This document shows positions 17,594 through 28,600 of a stretch of DNA of 64,000 nucleotides, in pieces (position 1 is the stretch's first letter; every line of letters starts with the position of its first letter). The translations under genes were made by a program, and so were the position numbers. This stretch comes from Bacteroidales bacterium (GTDB taxonomy: Bacteria > Bacteroidota > Bacteroidia > Bacteroidales > Paludibacteraceae): contig SUWZ01000005.1 in the NCBI GenBank assembly GCA_015061185.1, positions 1 to 64,000 on the forward strand, written 5' to 3'. The notes beneath the pieces were generated by a model. The model searched no databases, was not told where the DNA came from, and worked only from the letters and a program-made list of their open reading frames with translations.

Positions 17594-18421
17594 CTATAAT
17601 AATCGAATCCCGTTCTCTTCAATATCTATTAGTCGTTGCTTATATAGTGCTCCAACTGCCTTTTTAAAGTTCTTTTTACTACATCCAAACTTATTCCCAA
17701 TGGTTTCGGAATCGGTCTTATCTGTCACCGACAAGAATCCTCCCTGACGCTCAAGTTCTTTTAATAACTGTTCTGTTATTGTTTCTATAGCATCATAACC
17801 TTGTTTTTGAAGTGCTAAATCTATCTTTCCATCTTCTCGAACACCTTTGATGTAGGCTTGTGTTCGCATACCGGGACATACATGTTCAAAGACTTCATTA
17901 TGATATATGAGACCTTGAAATTTATCATTAATAATTGCCTTAAAACCCAAGGGAGTCTCTTTGGTTACCAAAATTTCCACCTCATCATTTCTTTTGAATG
18001 TAGGAAGTTCATCACTCAAATACTCATCTACATGCATCGTTCCTATAATTTGTTTTGTATTATCATCGTACAAAACATATATCAAATAGGATTCTCCTTC
18101 AACTAAACGGGTTGTCTGTTCTCTGCTTGGAAGAAAGAGATTTTTCTTAATCCCCCAGTCTAATAGAGCTCCATCTTTAGTAACTTTAACAACCTCCAAA
18201 AAATCAAATTCACCAACAATAGCATACGGAATTCGCTGAGTAGCAACCAAAACTCCTTTATTATCGTTGTATATGAAGACATCAAGAGTTGCATCCTCTG
18301 TATATTCTTCTTTCATCTCTTTTTTATCCATAGACAAAAGTGTTCCGTCTGCCAAACGGATAGTTACAGAATCTTTATCTATGGAACTGATTGTTGCACT
18401 ATTTATTTTTCCTATTTCCAT
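17594..18421 (-). CDS. CvfB family S1-type RNA-binding protein
   Basis: About 275 residues. The sequence reads as tandem S1/OB-fold modules followed by a C-terminal winged helix. One module starts around GEFDFLEVVKVTKDGALLDWGIKKNLFLPSREQ, with a second around residues 140-205. The C-terminal part is about residues 210-275 (IGNKFGCSKKNFKKAVGALYKQRLI). This is the CvfB (conserved virulence factor B) layout. Such proteins bind RNA and affect gene expression in staphylococci; the role in Bacteroidota is unknown. ATG 18421 is preferred over the upstream TTG at 18433. Confidence 0.87.
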   Translation of the reverse strand: MEIGKINSATISSIDKDSVTIRLADGTLLSMDKKEMKEEYTEDATLDVFIYNDNKGVLVATQRIPYAIVGEFDFLEVVKVTKDGALLDWGIKKNLFLPSREQTTRLVEGESYLIYVLYDDNTKQIIGTMHVDEYLSDELPTFKRNDEVEILVTKETPLGFKAIINDKFQGLIYHNEVFEHVCPGMRTQAYIKGVREDGKIDLALQKQGYDAIETITEQLLKELERQGGFLSVTDKTDSETIGNKFGCSKKNFKKAVGALYKQRLIDIEENGIRLL

Positions 18422-18556
18422 GTATTTTACCAATCTTAATTCCTCTCTAAAAAATTATCTCATTCACCACACAAGATAAAACAAAACTTTTCGTGTTGCA
18501 AAAATAATAAATTATTGAATGCCAAAAAATCGCATTACTACAATTAGAACACTCTC

Positions 18557-18617
18557 TAAAAAAAAAGAACTGTGCATTTTAAGCTCAAAATCAGAGTTGT
18601 AAAACACACAGTTCTTT
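18557..18617 (-). terminator. Terminator of the AsmA-like gene
   Basis: On the minus strand AAAGAACTGTG pairs with CACAGTTCTTT (18607-18617 with 18564-18574) and is followed by a run of T. The loop is 32 nt and A/T-rich. Confidence 0.75.
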
Positions 18618-18644
18618 AGATACCATTTTCAAATTCAGAGCAAA

Positions 18645-21518
18645 TTACTCTTTAGTATTTTCAGATTTAGTTGTTGATGCAACTTTATTGATAAGTTCAT
18701 CACCTTCTTTTTGCGCATTATTAATCAACTTATCTCCTGAAGCAGTGGCATCACTAACTAATTTCTTAGATTGCTCTTGTGCCTTTTTTACCAATGCATC
18801 ACCCGTTTTCTTTGCTGCTGCTTTTGCAATCGGATTATTTGCTTTGGCTTGTAAACTATCCGATTGTTGCTGTGCTTTTGCAACCAATTTATTGCCGGAT
18901 TCTGTTGCAACTTTAACAAGACTCTCCTTTTGTTTTATGGCTGCTTGGACTAATTTTTCTTTACTCTCCTTTGCAGCTGCAATTGCTTTTTCTTTAGCTT
19001 CATCCACAACTTTTGTAACAGTTTCAATAGCTGTTTCCTTCAAATTTTCCAATGTTTTTTCTGCTCCAATGGAAATTTTAGGATTTCTAAATGTTCCACC
19101 AATTTTAACATCAATAGCTAATGGAACCAACGATTTTATTGATTCAGGCAACGTAATTGTTGTCACATAATCCAAAGTTTGGTCTAAACCGGAAGAACCC
19201 GATACGTTCAATTTTGCTGTTTGAATAAATGTTTCAAACGGGTCTGCTGTTACCCTTCCATCTTTGATTAAAAATTTGATACTAATATCTTTCAAAGAAG
19301 GATTTTTCAGTGCTGGATATTTTACCAATTCTGCTATTTTTTCAAGTGCTGCAACAGAGTCTAATCCAACCTCATTAGAGATAAAGTTTCCGCTTGCATT
19401 GATGCTATTTAAAATCGGATTTAATTCGCTATCCATATCAGAGTGAAAATCCATATTCATAGAGAAATTACCATTTGCATCTGCCAATAATGGAACTAAT
19501 TTATTAGCTGTGGTAATATCAGTAAATACCTTTGCAATAATCATATCCTTAACATCAATATCAAAATCCACAACAGGTTTAAGAGTGTCTTGCGTATCAA
19601 ATGTTCCACTTAATCCTAAACTTCCACCCATTGTGTTAGCCTTGATAGAATTAATCTTTGCCTTCTGATCTTTTATTGAAAGAGCGGCAATAATATCTTT
19701 TAATTCGATTCCATCATACAACAAAGTAGCAATATTTGCATTTAGTGCAAAATCCAAGTTTCCCGGGATATGAATAGAAGAAGAACCTGCTGTTGTATCT
19801 TCTGCCACCTCTTTTGTTTCACTCTCCTCTTCGCCTAATAATTCAGATACATTCAACAATTTAGAATTTACATCTAATGAGCCTTTAATGGTTTCGCCTC
19901 GCATGATGTATTGTATAAAGTTCTGCAATTTACCCTTTAATGTGACATCGCTTTCGCCTAATGTCAATCCTGCATTTAAATTAATAAATTGAGAACTGAA
20001 ACCTAATTTTGCCTCATTGATTAAGACATCATAATTCAAAGAAGACATGTCCAAAACAAAATCTGCCAGATTCAAATCTCCATTGATATGAAACTTTTCA
20101 TACTCCTCTTTATCTATGTAGGACATCTTTCCTTCTGCTACTAAAGCAGCATCAAAAATACCCTTTAACGAAATATCTTCAAGGTGAATCACCTCTACAA
20201 TTTTTCCTAAATCCAACTTACCATTAGCAGCAAAATTAAAGTCTGGATCAGATATTGGTGTTTTAACACCTAAAGATACTTTAAATGGATTGCCAGCCAT
20301 ATTAAAAGCCAATTGTGGCACAGAAATCTGAGTTGAATCAGTTATGTTTCCATTGTTTCTTACATTGGCAACAATATTGATATCTTTAACTGAACTTGGC
20401 AAATCAGGATACTTGAACATCGCATCTGCAATATTCAAATCGATGTTCAATTCCGGTAAAGTATCACCCGCCATACGTCCCTTTGCAAACGCATTCAAAT
20501 TAACACTTCCACTTGTCTGCAATGAAGCGAAATCATCTTTGTAAATAATTGGTATCAAAGATAATATTTGTTTAAAATCAATATCAGGAGTATTGATTTT
20601 CAAGTCCATATCCATCGATGATTCTAATACATGTACAAATCCCTCAAAATTGGCTTTAATCTCATTTAATTTAAGGTAGTTCTTTCCAAACTTGAATTTA
20701 TTATTTTCCAAGTCGGCTTCTAATTCTATCTCTGCTTCTGTTTTTACATTAGAAAGATAAGGTATGTTCTCCATTAAAAGGGACAAAGAATCCACACTTA
20801 AAGTTGTAGAAATGTTAGATATCTTGTCACTCATACTGCCAGAAAAGTCCATAGAAACATTTCTAAGATCTGCCCCTAAACTTCCTTTTTCATCTTTATA
20901 GATAAGCTGACCGACAGCCATTTTAAATTTTTCAATATTTGCTAATGTCTGTAAATCCAAACTAATATCACCAACCAATTGCAAATCTAACCCTTTAACG
21001 GCTGCAAACATGCTGTCCATTTGGTCATCATAACTAACTGATAAATTATTTACCGAGAAATCATCTAAATCCAATTTAAACGGAGATGATGCAGTGGTAT
21101 CTGATTCCACCTCGGTGGAATCAGAAGAAATGACAATATCCCAATTGGCCAATCCATTTGCCAACAACTTTGCATTTAGGGTGGCATCATTCAACTCCAC
21201 TTCATTAATTTCGTACGAATCTCCAAATAGTGAAGCTAAATTTATTACCACATCCAACTCCCCTACATTCGCCAATGTATCACCCGAAAAATCGTTAATG
21301 CCTACTATGGCAACATCTTTTACTCCTAACGAAGCATTGGGGAAATCACTAAAAAAATTCATAGAGACATCTCCTAATGAAACTTTTGCTTCCAACATCT
21401 CATTGGCTGTAGTTTCTGCAATATCTTTGATTTTACCTTTTAGCATTAAAGGCACGATTAACAATATCCCTAAAATGCATGCAACTACAGCAATTAAAAT
21501 TTTAATTCCTTTTTTCAT
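18645..21518 (-). CDS. AsmA family envelope protein with C-terminal helical repeat tail
   Basis: About 957 residues. A single N-terminal membrane helix (IKILIAVVACILGILLIVPLML) precedes the AsmA N-terminal domain and a long run of beta-strand repeats (residues about 30-820) of the kind now placed among bridge-like lipid-transfer proteins with TamB. It should be anchored in the inner membrane and extend into the periplasm. The last 125 or so residues are very different: Ala/Lys/Glu-rich 11-13-residue helical repeats (AKEKAIAAAKESKEKL, AKAQQQSDSLQAKA, KKAQEQSKKLVSDA). ATG 21518 gives the correct start; the in-frame TTG at 21557 would lengthen the N-terminus before the helix. Confidence 0.88.
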   Translation of the reverse strand: MKKGIKILIAVVACILGILLIVPLMLKGKIKDIAETTANEMLEAKVSLGDVSMNFFSDFPNASLGVKDVAIVGINDFSGDTLANVGELDVVINLASLFGDSYEINEVELNDATLNAKLLANGLANWDIVISSDSTEVESDTTASSPFKLDLDDFSVNNLSVSYDDQMDSMFAAVKGLDLQLVGDISLDLQTLANIEKFKMAVGQLIYKDEKGSLGADLRNVSMDFSGSMSDKISNISTTLSVDSLSLLMENIPYLSNVKTEAEIELEADLENNKFKFGKNYLKLNEIKANFEGFVHVLESSMDMDLKINTPDIDFKQILSLIPIIYKDDFASLQTSGSVNLNAFAKGRMAGDTLPELNIDLNIADAMFKYPDLPSSVKDINIVANVRNNGNITDSTQISVPQLAFNMAGNPFKVSLGVKTPISDPDFNFAANGKLDLGKIVEVIHLEDISLKGIFDAALVAEGKMSYIDKEEYEKFHINGDLNLADFVLDMSSLNYDVLINEAKLGFSSQFINLNAGLTLGESDVTLKGKLQNFIQYIMRGETIKGSLDVNSKLLNVSELLGEEESETKEVAEDTTAGSSSIHIPGNLDFALNANIATLLYDGIELKDIIAALSIKDQKAKINSIKANTMGGSLGLSGTFDTQDTLKPVVDFDIDVKDMIIAKVFTDITTANKLVPLLADANGNFSMNMDFHSDMDSELNPILNSINASGNFISNEVGLDSVAALEKIAELVKYPALKNPSLKDISIKFLIKDGRVTADPFETFIQTAKLNVSGSSGLDQTLDYVTTITLPESIKSLVPLAIDVKIGGTFRNPKISIGAEKTLENLKETAIETVTKVVDEAKEKAIAAAKESKEKLVQAAIKQKESLVKVATESGNKLVAKAQQQSDSLQAKANNPIAKAAAKKTGDALVKKAQEQSKKLVSDATASGDKLINNAQKEGDELINKVASTTKSENTKE

Positions 21519-21858
21519 TGTTTTTTGTAATATTGAATTATTTTTTCTAAAAATCAAGAACTTAAAAAATGATTTTACAAGACAATTCCCAGCAATTGAA
21601 CCCTCTTTTAGTTATTTTTATCGCTTCAAGAGAGTCGTACAATTTGCTATTGAATCAACTTTATTCAGCTTCAACTTACAAAAGTAAAATAAATATAGAC
21701 GTATTCCATTCCCTTTATACTTAAAATTTATTAATTTATAAATTCTTTGATGTAATTTCAATCAACTCACTGATTGGGGCGTAGCTTGAAATTTGGTTAT
21801 AAATCTTTTTTAATAATATAAAAGGTTATTGGCTATGATAAAAAATAGAAAAAAAGGA

Positions 21859-22626
21859 TTATAGGATAAATCTATGAGAATAATTACACTTAGGATAATT
21901 TGAACAACTTAAAAATTCTCCATACTCACTTTTTCTTATGGTTAATTTTGCTCCACATTCAGGACAAATATCGTCAGAAACCGAAAACACCCTCCTCTTT
22001 ATATCCTCTCTTGCTTTTTTGTTGCGTTTCATTGTACTCGCAATAAAACCAACACTATACTGCTTTATTTTGTCAGCAATTTCTTCCACCTCATCCCTAC
22101 TTAAAACTATAGCATTTTGCCTCTTTATATCTTCAATTAAATCTTTTTGTTTGGTTAGTAACGCTGTTTCCGCATTAGACCTTACTTTTGCTTTGTTGTT
22201 AAAAACAATAACAGAATAAAAAGGGCAATCTACCCTTAAAAACTCTTTCAGTACTTTAATATGGTTGGCATTTTGCTTTATTGGATTAACCAACTCATAT
22301 TTGCGTTTTTTCAAAAAACGAGTCCATTTTTCACTATTATCTCCACCATAAATTGTTCCTTTACAATTTTTAATCTCTAATACAAATATCCCAAATGTAG
22401 AGACAATAACATGATCTATTTGGCAATTCCCCCAATTCGTTTTTAAAAGAACAGAATTTAGAACTTTGTACTTATCACTCGGAAGCATTAACAAGCGAAT
22501 AGCAGCCATAACCTCTCCTCTCCTTGCAAAAATGAAAGGTTTTAATCGTCTGTAGATCGAGTCAATGACCACAATCATCACCAATACGAACAATATAATA
22601 ATTATCGTCTTTATTGATGGTACCAT
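21859..22626 (-). CDS. NERD domain protein with topoisomerase-type zinc ribbon
   Basis: A 255-residue protein. Residues 5-25 form a membrane helix. A NERD (nuclease-related) domain spans about residues 35-150, with its core IDHVIVSTFGIFVLEIKNCKGTIYGG carrying the D...E-x-K residues of PD-(D/E)XK nucleases. The C-terminus is a four-cysteine zinc ribbon (CPECGAKLTIRKSEYGEFLSCSNYPKC) like that of topoisomerase I. The combination suggests a membrane-tethered nucleic-acid-processing protein, but activity is not established for the family. It is monocistronic. Confidence 0.88.
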   Translation of the reverse strand: MVPSIKTIIIILFVLVMIVVIDSIYRRLKPFIFARRGEVMAAIRLLMLPSDKYKVLNSVLLKTNWGNCQIDHVIVSTFGIFVLEIKNCKGTIYGGDNSEKWTRFLKKRKYELVNPIKQNANHIKVLKEFLRVDCPFYSVIVFNNKAKVRSNAETALLTKQKDLIEDIKRQNAIVLSRDEVEEIADKIKQYSVGFIASTMKRNKKAREDIKRRVFSVSDDICPECGAKLTIRKSEYGEFLSCSNYPKCNYSHRFIL

Positions 22627-22972
22627 TGTTTTGTTTCTGTTCTATGAAGCTGTTTTAATTTATTACAATCTCTATAAATAATTTCTTTGATAGAAACTGA
22701 GCTGACCTAATTTCATTCATCTTAAGCAACTTTCATAATTACATCTTATAATTTTAAAGTCAACTATAAAATCAAAACATTCTCAAATATTTGTTACGTT
22801 ATTCACAACTTCTTAAGATAAATGTCAAATTGTTTGATTCAATCCAACACAACTTATAGAAGTTCTATGCTAAATTAATCTTTTGTCTTAAATAATCCTA
22901 ACTAATTTTAAAAAAAAAATTATCTCTCTTAAAAATTCATTAATAAATAAGTAGCAAAATAGCCGAAATAAC
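22627..22972. other. Intergenic region with nothing recognised
   Basis: About 346 bp between the NERD gene and the ygiQ promoter, very AT-rich. It contains AACTTATAGAAGTTCTATG near 22851-22869, a short echo of the GGTAACTTCTATAA repeats elsewhere, but no gene, RNA or clear hairpin. Confidence 0.6.
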
Positions 22973-22980
22973 TATCTTTG
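22973..22980 (+). promoter_or_regulatory. Predicted ygiQ promoter (-7 box)
   Basis: TATCTTTG ends five bases before the ATG at 22986, so the mRNA would be nearly leaderless. Confidence 0.55.
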
Positions 22981-22985
22981 CTAAC

Positions 22986-24806
22986 ATGAAAAATATTCAG
23001 TTAACGGATTTTTTGCCAACCACTAAAAAAGAGTTGGAAATACGAAATTGGGATAGTGTCGATGTCATCCTTTTCAGTGGTGATGCGTATGTTGACCATC
23101 CCTCTTTTGCCGGCGCTGTTGTAGGACGTATTTTGGAACATGAAGGTTTAAAAGTGGCTTTAGTTCCTCAACCTAATTGGCGAGACGACTTAAGAGATTT
23201 CAAAAAATTAGGTAAACCGAATTTGTTTTTTGCTATTTCGGCAGGATGTATGGATTCTATGGTGAATCATTATACTGCCAATAAACGCTTGCGTTCTGAT
23301 GATGCATACACACCAGGAGGAAAAGCAGGAATGAGACCAGACCGTGCTACAATTGTGTATGCAAATATTCTGAAAAATCTTTATCCTGATGTACCAATCG
23401 TTATTGGCGGAATCGAAGCCTCTCTAAGAAGGGTTACTCATTATGATTATTGGGATGATGAGTTAAAACCCTCTATCTTAAAAGAGTCTAAAGCTGATCT
23501 TTTGGTTTATGGCATGGGGGAATTACCCTTAAAAGAATTGGCTTCACAGTTGAAAAAAGGGATACCTTTTTCTTCGATAAAGAATATACCTCAAACAGCC
23601 TATCTCACAGATATTTGCGAGTTAAAAAATGATGCAGAATCAATTGTGCTTTATTCTCACGAAGAGTGCTTGAAGAGCAAAATGAAACAGGCCAAAAACT
23701 TTCGCATCGTAGAAGAGGAATCAAATAAATTGAATGGACGGAGAATCATTCAAGGAATTTCCGGTAACTTAGGTGTGGTAATAAATCCTCCATACCCAAA
23801 AATGGAGAGCGAAGACTTGGATGCTACCTATCATCTTCCATTCACCAAACAACCTCACCCTAAATATAAAGGGAAACAAATTCCAGCCTACGACATGATC
23901 AAATTTTCGGTCAATATTCATCGCGGGTGTTTTGGCGGATGCGCTTTTTGTGCTATTTCTGCTCATCAAGGTAAATTTATTGTTTCACGTTCTGAAGAAT
24001 CTATTTTAGATGAGGTGAAAGAATTAACTCAACATCCCGAGTTTAAAGGTTATTTAAGCGATTTAGGGGGACCTTCTGCTAATATGTATAAAATGCAAGG
24101 GAAAAATTTGGCAATTTGTGCTAAATGCAAAAAATATTCTTGTATTCACCCTTCCATCTGCAAAAATCTTAATACAGACCACTCTCCTCTTATTCATTTA
24201 TATGAAAAAGTTGCAACCATACATGGAGTGAAAAATTTCTTTATTGGTAGTGGTATTCGTTATGATTTGATGTTAATTCCTTCTGGTGATGAATCAGTTG
24301 ATAAAAGTAAGTCGAAATATACAGAAATGGTTGTGGCTCAACATACTTCAGGGCGACTAAAAGTTGCACCGGAACATACATCTGACAAAGTGTTGTTTTG
24401 CATGAGAAAGCCTTCTTTCAAACTTTTTGAAGCGTTTAAACGGGAGTTTGATTATATCAATCGGAAACACGGTCTTAATCAACAACTTATTCCCTATTTT
24501 ATCTCAAGTCACCCCAATTGTACAGAAGAAGATATGGCTGAATTGGCATGCATAACAAAAAATCTTAATTTCAAATTGGAACAAATTCAAGATTTTACTC
24601 CAACTCCAATGACGCTTTCAACTGAAATCTACTATACCGGTATCCACCCATATACATTGGAAAAAGTATGGACTCCCCGTTCTCAACAACAAAAATTAGA
24701 ACAACGTAAATTCTTTTTTTGGTATAAAAAGGAAAATAAACAAAAGATTATCAACGATTTAAAAAAAATAGGAAGACCCGATTTAGTCAAAAAATTATTT
24801 GGATAA
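22986..24806 (+). CDS. YgiQ family radical SAM protein
   Basis: A 606-residue protein with the long N-terminal YgiQ domain (DVILFSGDAYVDHPSFAGAVVGRILE near residues 25-52, cobalamin-binding-like). The radical SAM core has a CFGGCAFC cluster motif (C-x3-C-x2-C, about residues 314-321). The C-terminus contains the family's conserved QDFTPTPMTLSTEIYYTG stretch. YgiQ proteins are widespread but their reaction is undefined. Four bases separate it from the MBL-fold gene that follows, so the two form an operon. Confidence 0.92.
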   Translation: MKNIQLTDFLPTTKKELEIRNWDSVDVILFSGDAYVDHPSFAGAVVGRILEHEGLKVALVPQPNWRDDLRDFKKLGKPNLFFAISAGCMDSMVNHYTANKRLRSDDAYTPGGKAGMRPDRATIVYANILKNLYPDVPIVIGGIEASLRRVTHYDYWDDELKPSILKESKADLLVYGMGELPLKELASQLKKGIPFSSIKNIPQTAYLTDICELKNDAESIVLYSHEECLKSKMKQAKNFRIVEEESNKLNGRRIIQGISGNLGVVINPPYPKMESEDLDATYHLPFTKQPHPKYKGKQIPAYDMIKFSVNIHRGCFGGCAFCAISAHQGKFIVSRSEESILDEVKELTQHPEFKGYLSDLGGPSANMYKMQGKNLAICAKCKKYSCIHPSICKNLNTDHSPLIHLYEKVATIHGVKNFFIGSGIRYDLMLIPSGDESVDKSKSKYTEMVVAQHTSGRLKVAPEHTSDKVLFCMRKPSFKLFEAFKREFDYINRKHGLNQQLIPYFISSHPNCTEEDMAELACITKNLNFKLEQIQDFTPTPMTLSTEIYYTGIHPYTLEKVWTPRSQQQKLEQRKFFFWYKKENKQKIINDLKKIGRPDLVKKLFG

Positions 24807-24809
24807 GTT

Positions 24810-25619
24810 ATGAAATTAAAAATTTTAGTAGATAATTGTGTCGATCAACCAGATGTAAAAGGGGAATTAGGATTCTCTATATATATTGAACATCAAGGAT
24901 TTAAGGTTTTATTTGATCTTGGTCAAAGCAATATTTTTGAAGAAAACGCAAAACTATTCAATATAGATATTTCATCTATCGATGCTCTTGTTTTGAGTCA
25001 TGGACACTATGACCATACAGGTGGATTGAATCGCTTTTTAGAACTAAATAGCAAGGCTAAAATTTATTTAAAAGGAGGTGTGGCTTTCAATAAATATAAC
25101 ACCAATGGCAAGTATATTGGAATTCCCCAAAAAGTCAATATTCCGGAAGAACGCTTGGTGAGTGTTTCAGAAACCACCATAGAACTTGCAGAGGGAATCT
25201 ACATTGTTCCTAACATAAAATTGTATGACCATTCGGACACTCATTTTGATCATTTTATTGTGGGTGATGAAATGATGGATGATCGTCATGACTATTTTTT
25301 AGATGAACAATTTGTAACCTTAGTGCAAGATGGAAAGATGACGATTGTAAATGGTTGCGCACACAGAGGAATCATCAATATCATACAATCGGCGATTTCC
25401 GAATTTTCACTGCCTCTTCGCTATGTAATAGGCGGTTTCCACACACGACATGAGAATGAAGAATTTATGACTAATTTGGCTAAAAAATTGAATTTATACG
25501 ATATCGAGAAAATTGTAACTTGTCATTGTACCGGCATGAATCAATATTCTATACTAAAAAGAGATTGTAAGACAAATGTTGAATATGGATTTGTTGGAAA
25601 ATCCATTGTAATTGATTAG
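24810..25619 (+). CDS. MBL-fold metallo-hydrolase
   Basis: A 269-residue metallo-beta-lactamase-fold protein. The metal-binding signature is LSHGHYDHTGG (about residues 61-71), with further ligands in the NGCAHRG segment (about 183-189) and near HCTG close to the C-terminus. It belongs to the branch annotated as 7,8-dihydropterin-6-methyl-aminobenzene-phosphate synthase-like hydrolases, though that activity is known only for archaeal members. It is translationally close to ygiQ and probably expressed with it. It ends six bases from convergent tamB. Confidence 0.87.
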   Translation: MKLKILVDNCVDQPDVKGELGFSIYIEHQGFKVLFDLGQSNIFEENAKLFNIDISSIDALVLSHGHYDHTGGLNRFLELNSKAKIYLKGGVAFNKYNTNGKYIGIPQKVNIPEERLVSVSETTIELAEGIYIVPNIKLYDHSDTHFDHFIVGDEMMDDRHDYFLDEQFVTLVQDGKMTIVNGCAHRGIINIIQSAISEFSLPLRYVIGGFHTRHENEEFMTNLAKKLNLYDIEKIVTCHCTGMNQYSILKRDCKTNVEYGFVGKSIVID

Positions 25620-25624
25620 TTTTT

Positions 25625-28600
25625 TTAATCCTCTTTTTCTTTCATCTTCTTTTTGTCTTCTTCCACATCCTCCTCATCATCTTCTTTTCGGAAAATTTTG
25701 GTCAACCCTTTCCAATAAGACTTCATTAATCCGGAAAAGGTGTCAAAATCTTCTCTGTATATCAATCCTATACCTTGCGTATTGGCGGCTTGTTTAAAAT
25801 AACTATTGTTAGATCTATTGAATCCTTTTGTTCTCAATTTTCCTGATTTGGAAAGCTTATACTCTAAATCAAAATCAATAATGCTATTAGAGATATTAGA
25901 GGTGTTTGCCACTTCATCTCTATAACCAAAATTTCCATTCAAAAGCAACCGATCATTCAATAACTGAGTAGAAAGAGCCACATCAAATTCGCTTGACGTT
26001 GTAGTTCCATCTTCGCTTATTGATGAAGGTCTATAGTTGAGTCCGATATTTATATCCTGACTCATTCTTGACAACCAATTAGAGAGTTGAGAAGATAGCG
26101 TTGAAAAACCAACAGATGACAATTCATTGGTAGCCGTTGTTGTAATTGAACCTTCTGTATTATAAAAATGACCCAAAGCAAGCAACGAAGCAATATTCTT
26201 GTTCATCTCTTCCTCAGTGTTAATAACACTTTTCAACTTACTTTTTGTGTCATCATCCGAATTAGGCAAATCAATATCAAATTTGATGGTCGGACTATTA
26301 ATTGTTCCGGATAAATTCAACAAACAATTCACATTTGTAGCCGTAGAACGCAAATTAGGATCCTCAATAATATCTGTCAAAGAGGCATTTAGCCCATATT
26401 TTGCTTGAATATCTATATATGCATTATAAGGATTTCCTGTCCATCTCACTGTACTACCACTATTGATATCAAACTTTCTGCTTATGATACTTTGAATAGT
26501 AAAAAGATAGTCTCCTTTAGAGATTTCGTAGTTTCCATACATTCTGAAATCATCATCTTTAGTATTATACAACATCTGAAGATTTCCGTAACCATTAGCA
26601 CGAATCAAATCCCCTTGCTGAGCATCCATAATCAAATGAACTTGAGCATCCGGCGTAGCCTCCAAGTTGATTAATAGATTCATGGTCGTTTTCGAACTAT
26701 TTCGCTCTTTGAATTGCTTTAATTTTTCATGTCTCAACCTCCTTTTTTCCGATGCAGTTTGATTCTCCTCTTTTTTAACAAAAGTGATAAATGATCCCTC
26801 ATTTGCTGTTGATGTACCCTCCAACGGAATTGTAATTATTGTATTTGGCATTGTACGAACATTCATCTCAATGTTTACCAATTCCGGAACACCGGATATT
26901 TTGGCATTTCCATTAGCATAAGCTTTCCCGTAGAATGTTTCATTATCTTCCTCCTTTGTATTCAATGCTAAGAAATTTAAACAATCTAAATCAACCGCAA
27001 ACTTAAAATTCTTAAATCCATCATGTAAAATCAATCCCGAAACAATTGCACTATTACCGTCAATGTCAAAAGCTTGCGTTTGATTCAATTGTATGGTGGT
27101 TGGAGTTAAATAGACTGAATCACTCAAAACGTACGAGGTATTTAAATACCCAACGTCAAAAGCAAAGTCCTTAACATAAGCAGTTCCCATTAAACCAATA
27201 TGTCCAAACTTTCCAAAAGCTTTAACGTTACCACTAACCGTACCCGTATTGTTTTGCAAAACACTTTTAAGATAAGTTCGCAAAAATCTTAAATCAACAT
27301 TCTTTATATCCCCCTCTATATAAAGTGAATCATTTCCTAAATAAACTCCTCCAAATATATCAGAACGAGACAATTGCTCATCATATAACGAGAGTAATTT
27401 TGCATTAAACAAAACACTTTTTTCTATCTTATCCCAATTAGTATTGACCGACATATCTCCTAATACATAGTCATTTAGCTCTGCATCATAAACATATAAT
27501 TCGCCCTTAAAAAAAGGTGTATTAAACAAATTAAACAGATATAAATCTCCATCAGACACACCATCAAACGATATATTTTTATTGTTTACCATATCACTGA
27601 TGTACCCTAATTGAAGATCGCTAAAATGAATATTTATACTATCTTTTTCAGAGGAAGAATTGACACCATCAATCACCAAGAATTGAGAATTATGATTAAA
27701 GTAAAAACTATCTACATCAATCCTTTTTTTATCAATCTGAATTTTACTTTTATGCATCTCCCAAATTGTATCATTCAAAATAACGTTTGAAGGATTGACA
27801 TAAATATCCGCTGTAAGCCCCTCTCCTTTGATGTAGTCTTTAAATATCGCCTTGGTTGACAACTCTCCACTGTAGGTAATTGTGTCGCTATTGCTAAAAT
27901 TGACCTTCAAATCTAATGTATCATGTTTCAATTTTGAATTTAATGCCACAAAATATGGATAACGCCTTTTATTTCTAGGAGTAAAAGTGGCTCGAGCAAT
28001 AGCTTTAATCTCGTCCTTCGGATTTTCCAACAAAACCATACAATCTTTAAAAGTATTTTTTCCTAATTGTAAGCTCGGAGATTCAAGACGGACCTTTACT
28101 TGATTTTTTTTATCATTAAAAAAACCTGATAGCTCAGACTCTTCCAATACTACAAAAGGGAGCGGATATACTTCATTGATAGGCTCTAAATTCTCTATAC
28201 TCAACTTAAATGAAAAATCATTTCCCCTATTGGCACTATTTTCTTTTATCTCTTTGGGTGCTTTTAAAATTGAGCTAAGATGATATTGACCAATATTATA
28301 GAGTTTTTTTGCTATATCAGAGAAGGTATAAATACCTTCTACGTAACCATTTACATAATCCGAATAAATATTTAAGACTTTAGAATTATTTTCTTTTTCC
28401 TCGGCAGAAATACTAAAATTATTAAATGAAATCTCCTTATCGCCTTGCGTAAAAATCACATTATCAATAGAAAAAGCTCCCTCAAACTCATCAATATTAT
28501 GGCCAACCACATTTGTTTCAACATCAAATGCGATTTTTGCATCCGGAATATTTTTAAGCAGGTTGGTTTCGCTTAAATTTAAATTGGAGACATTTGCAAA

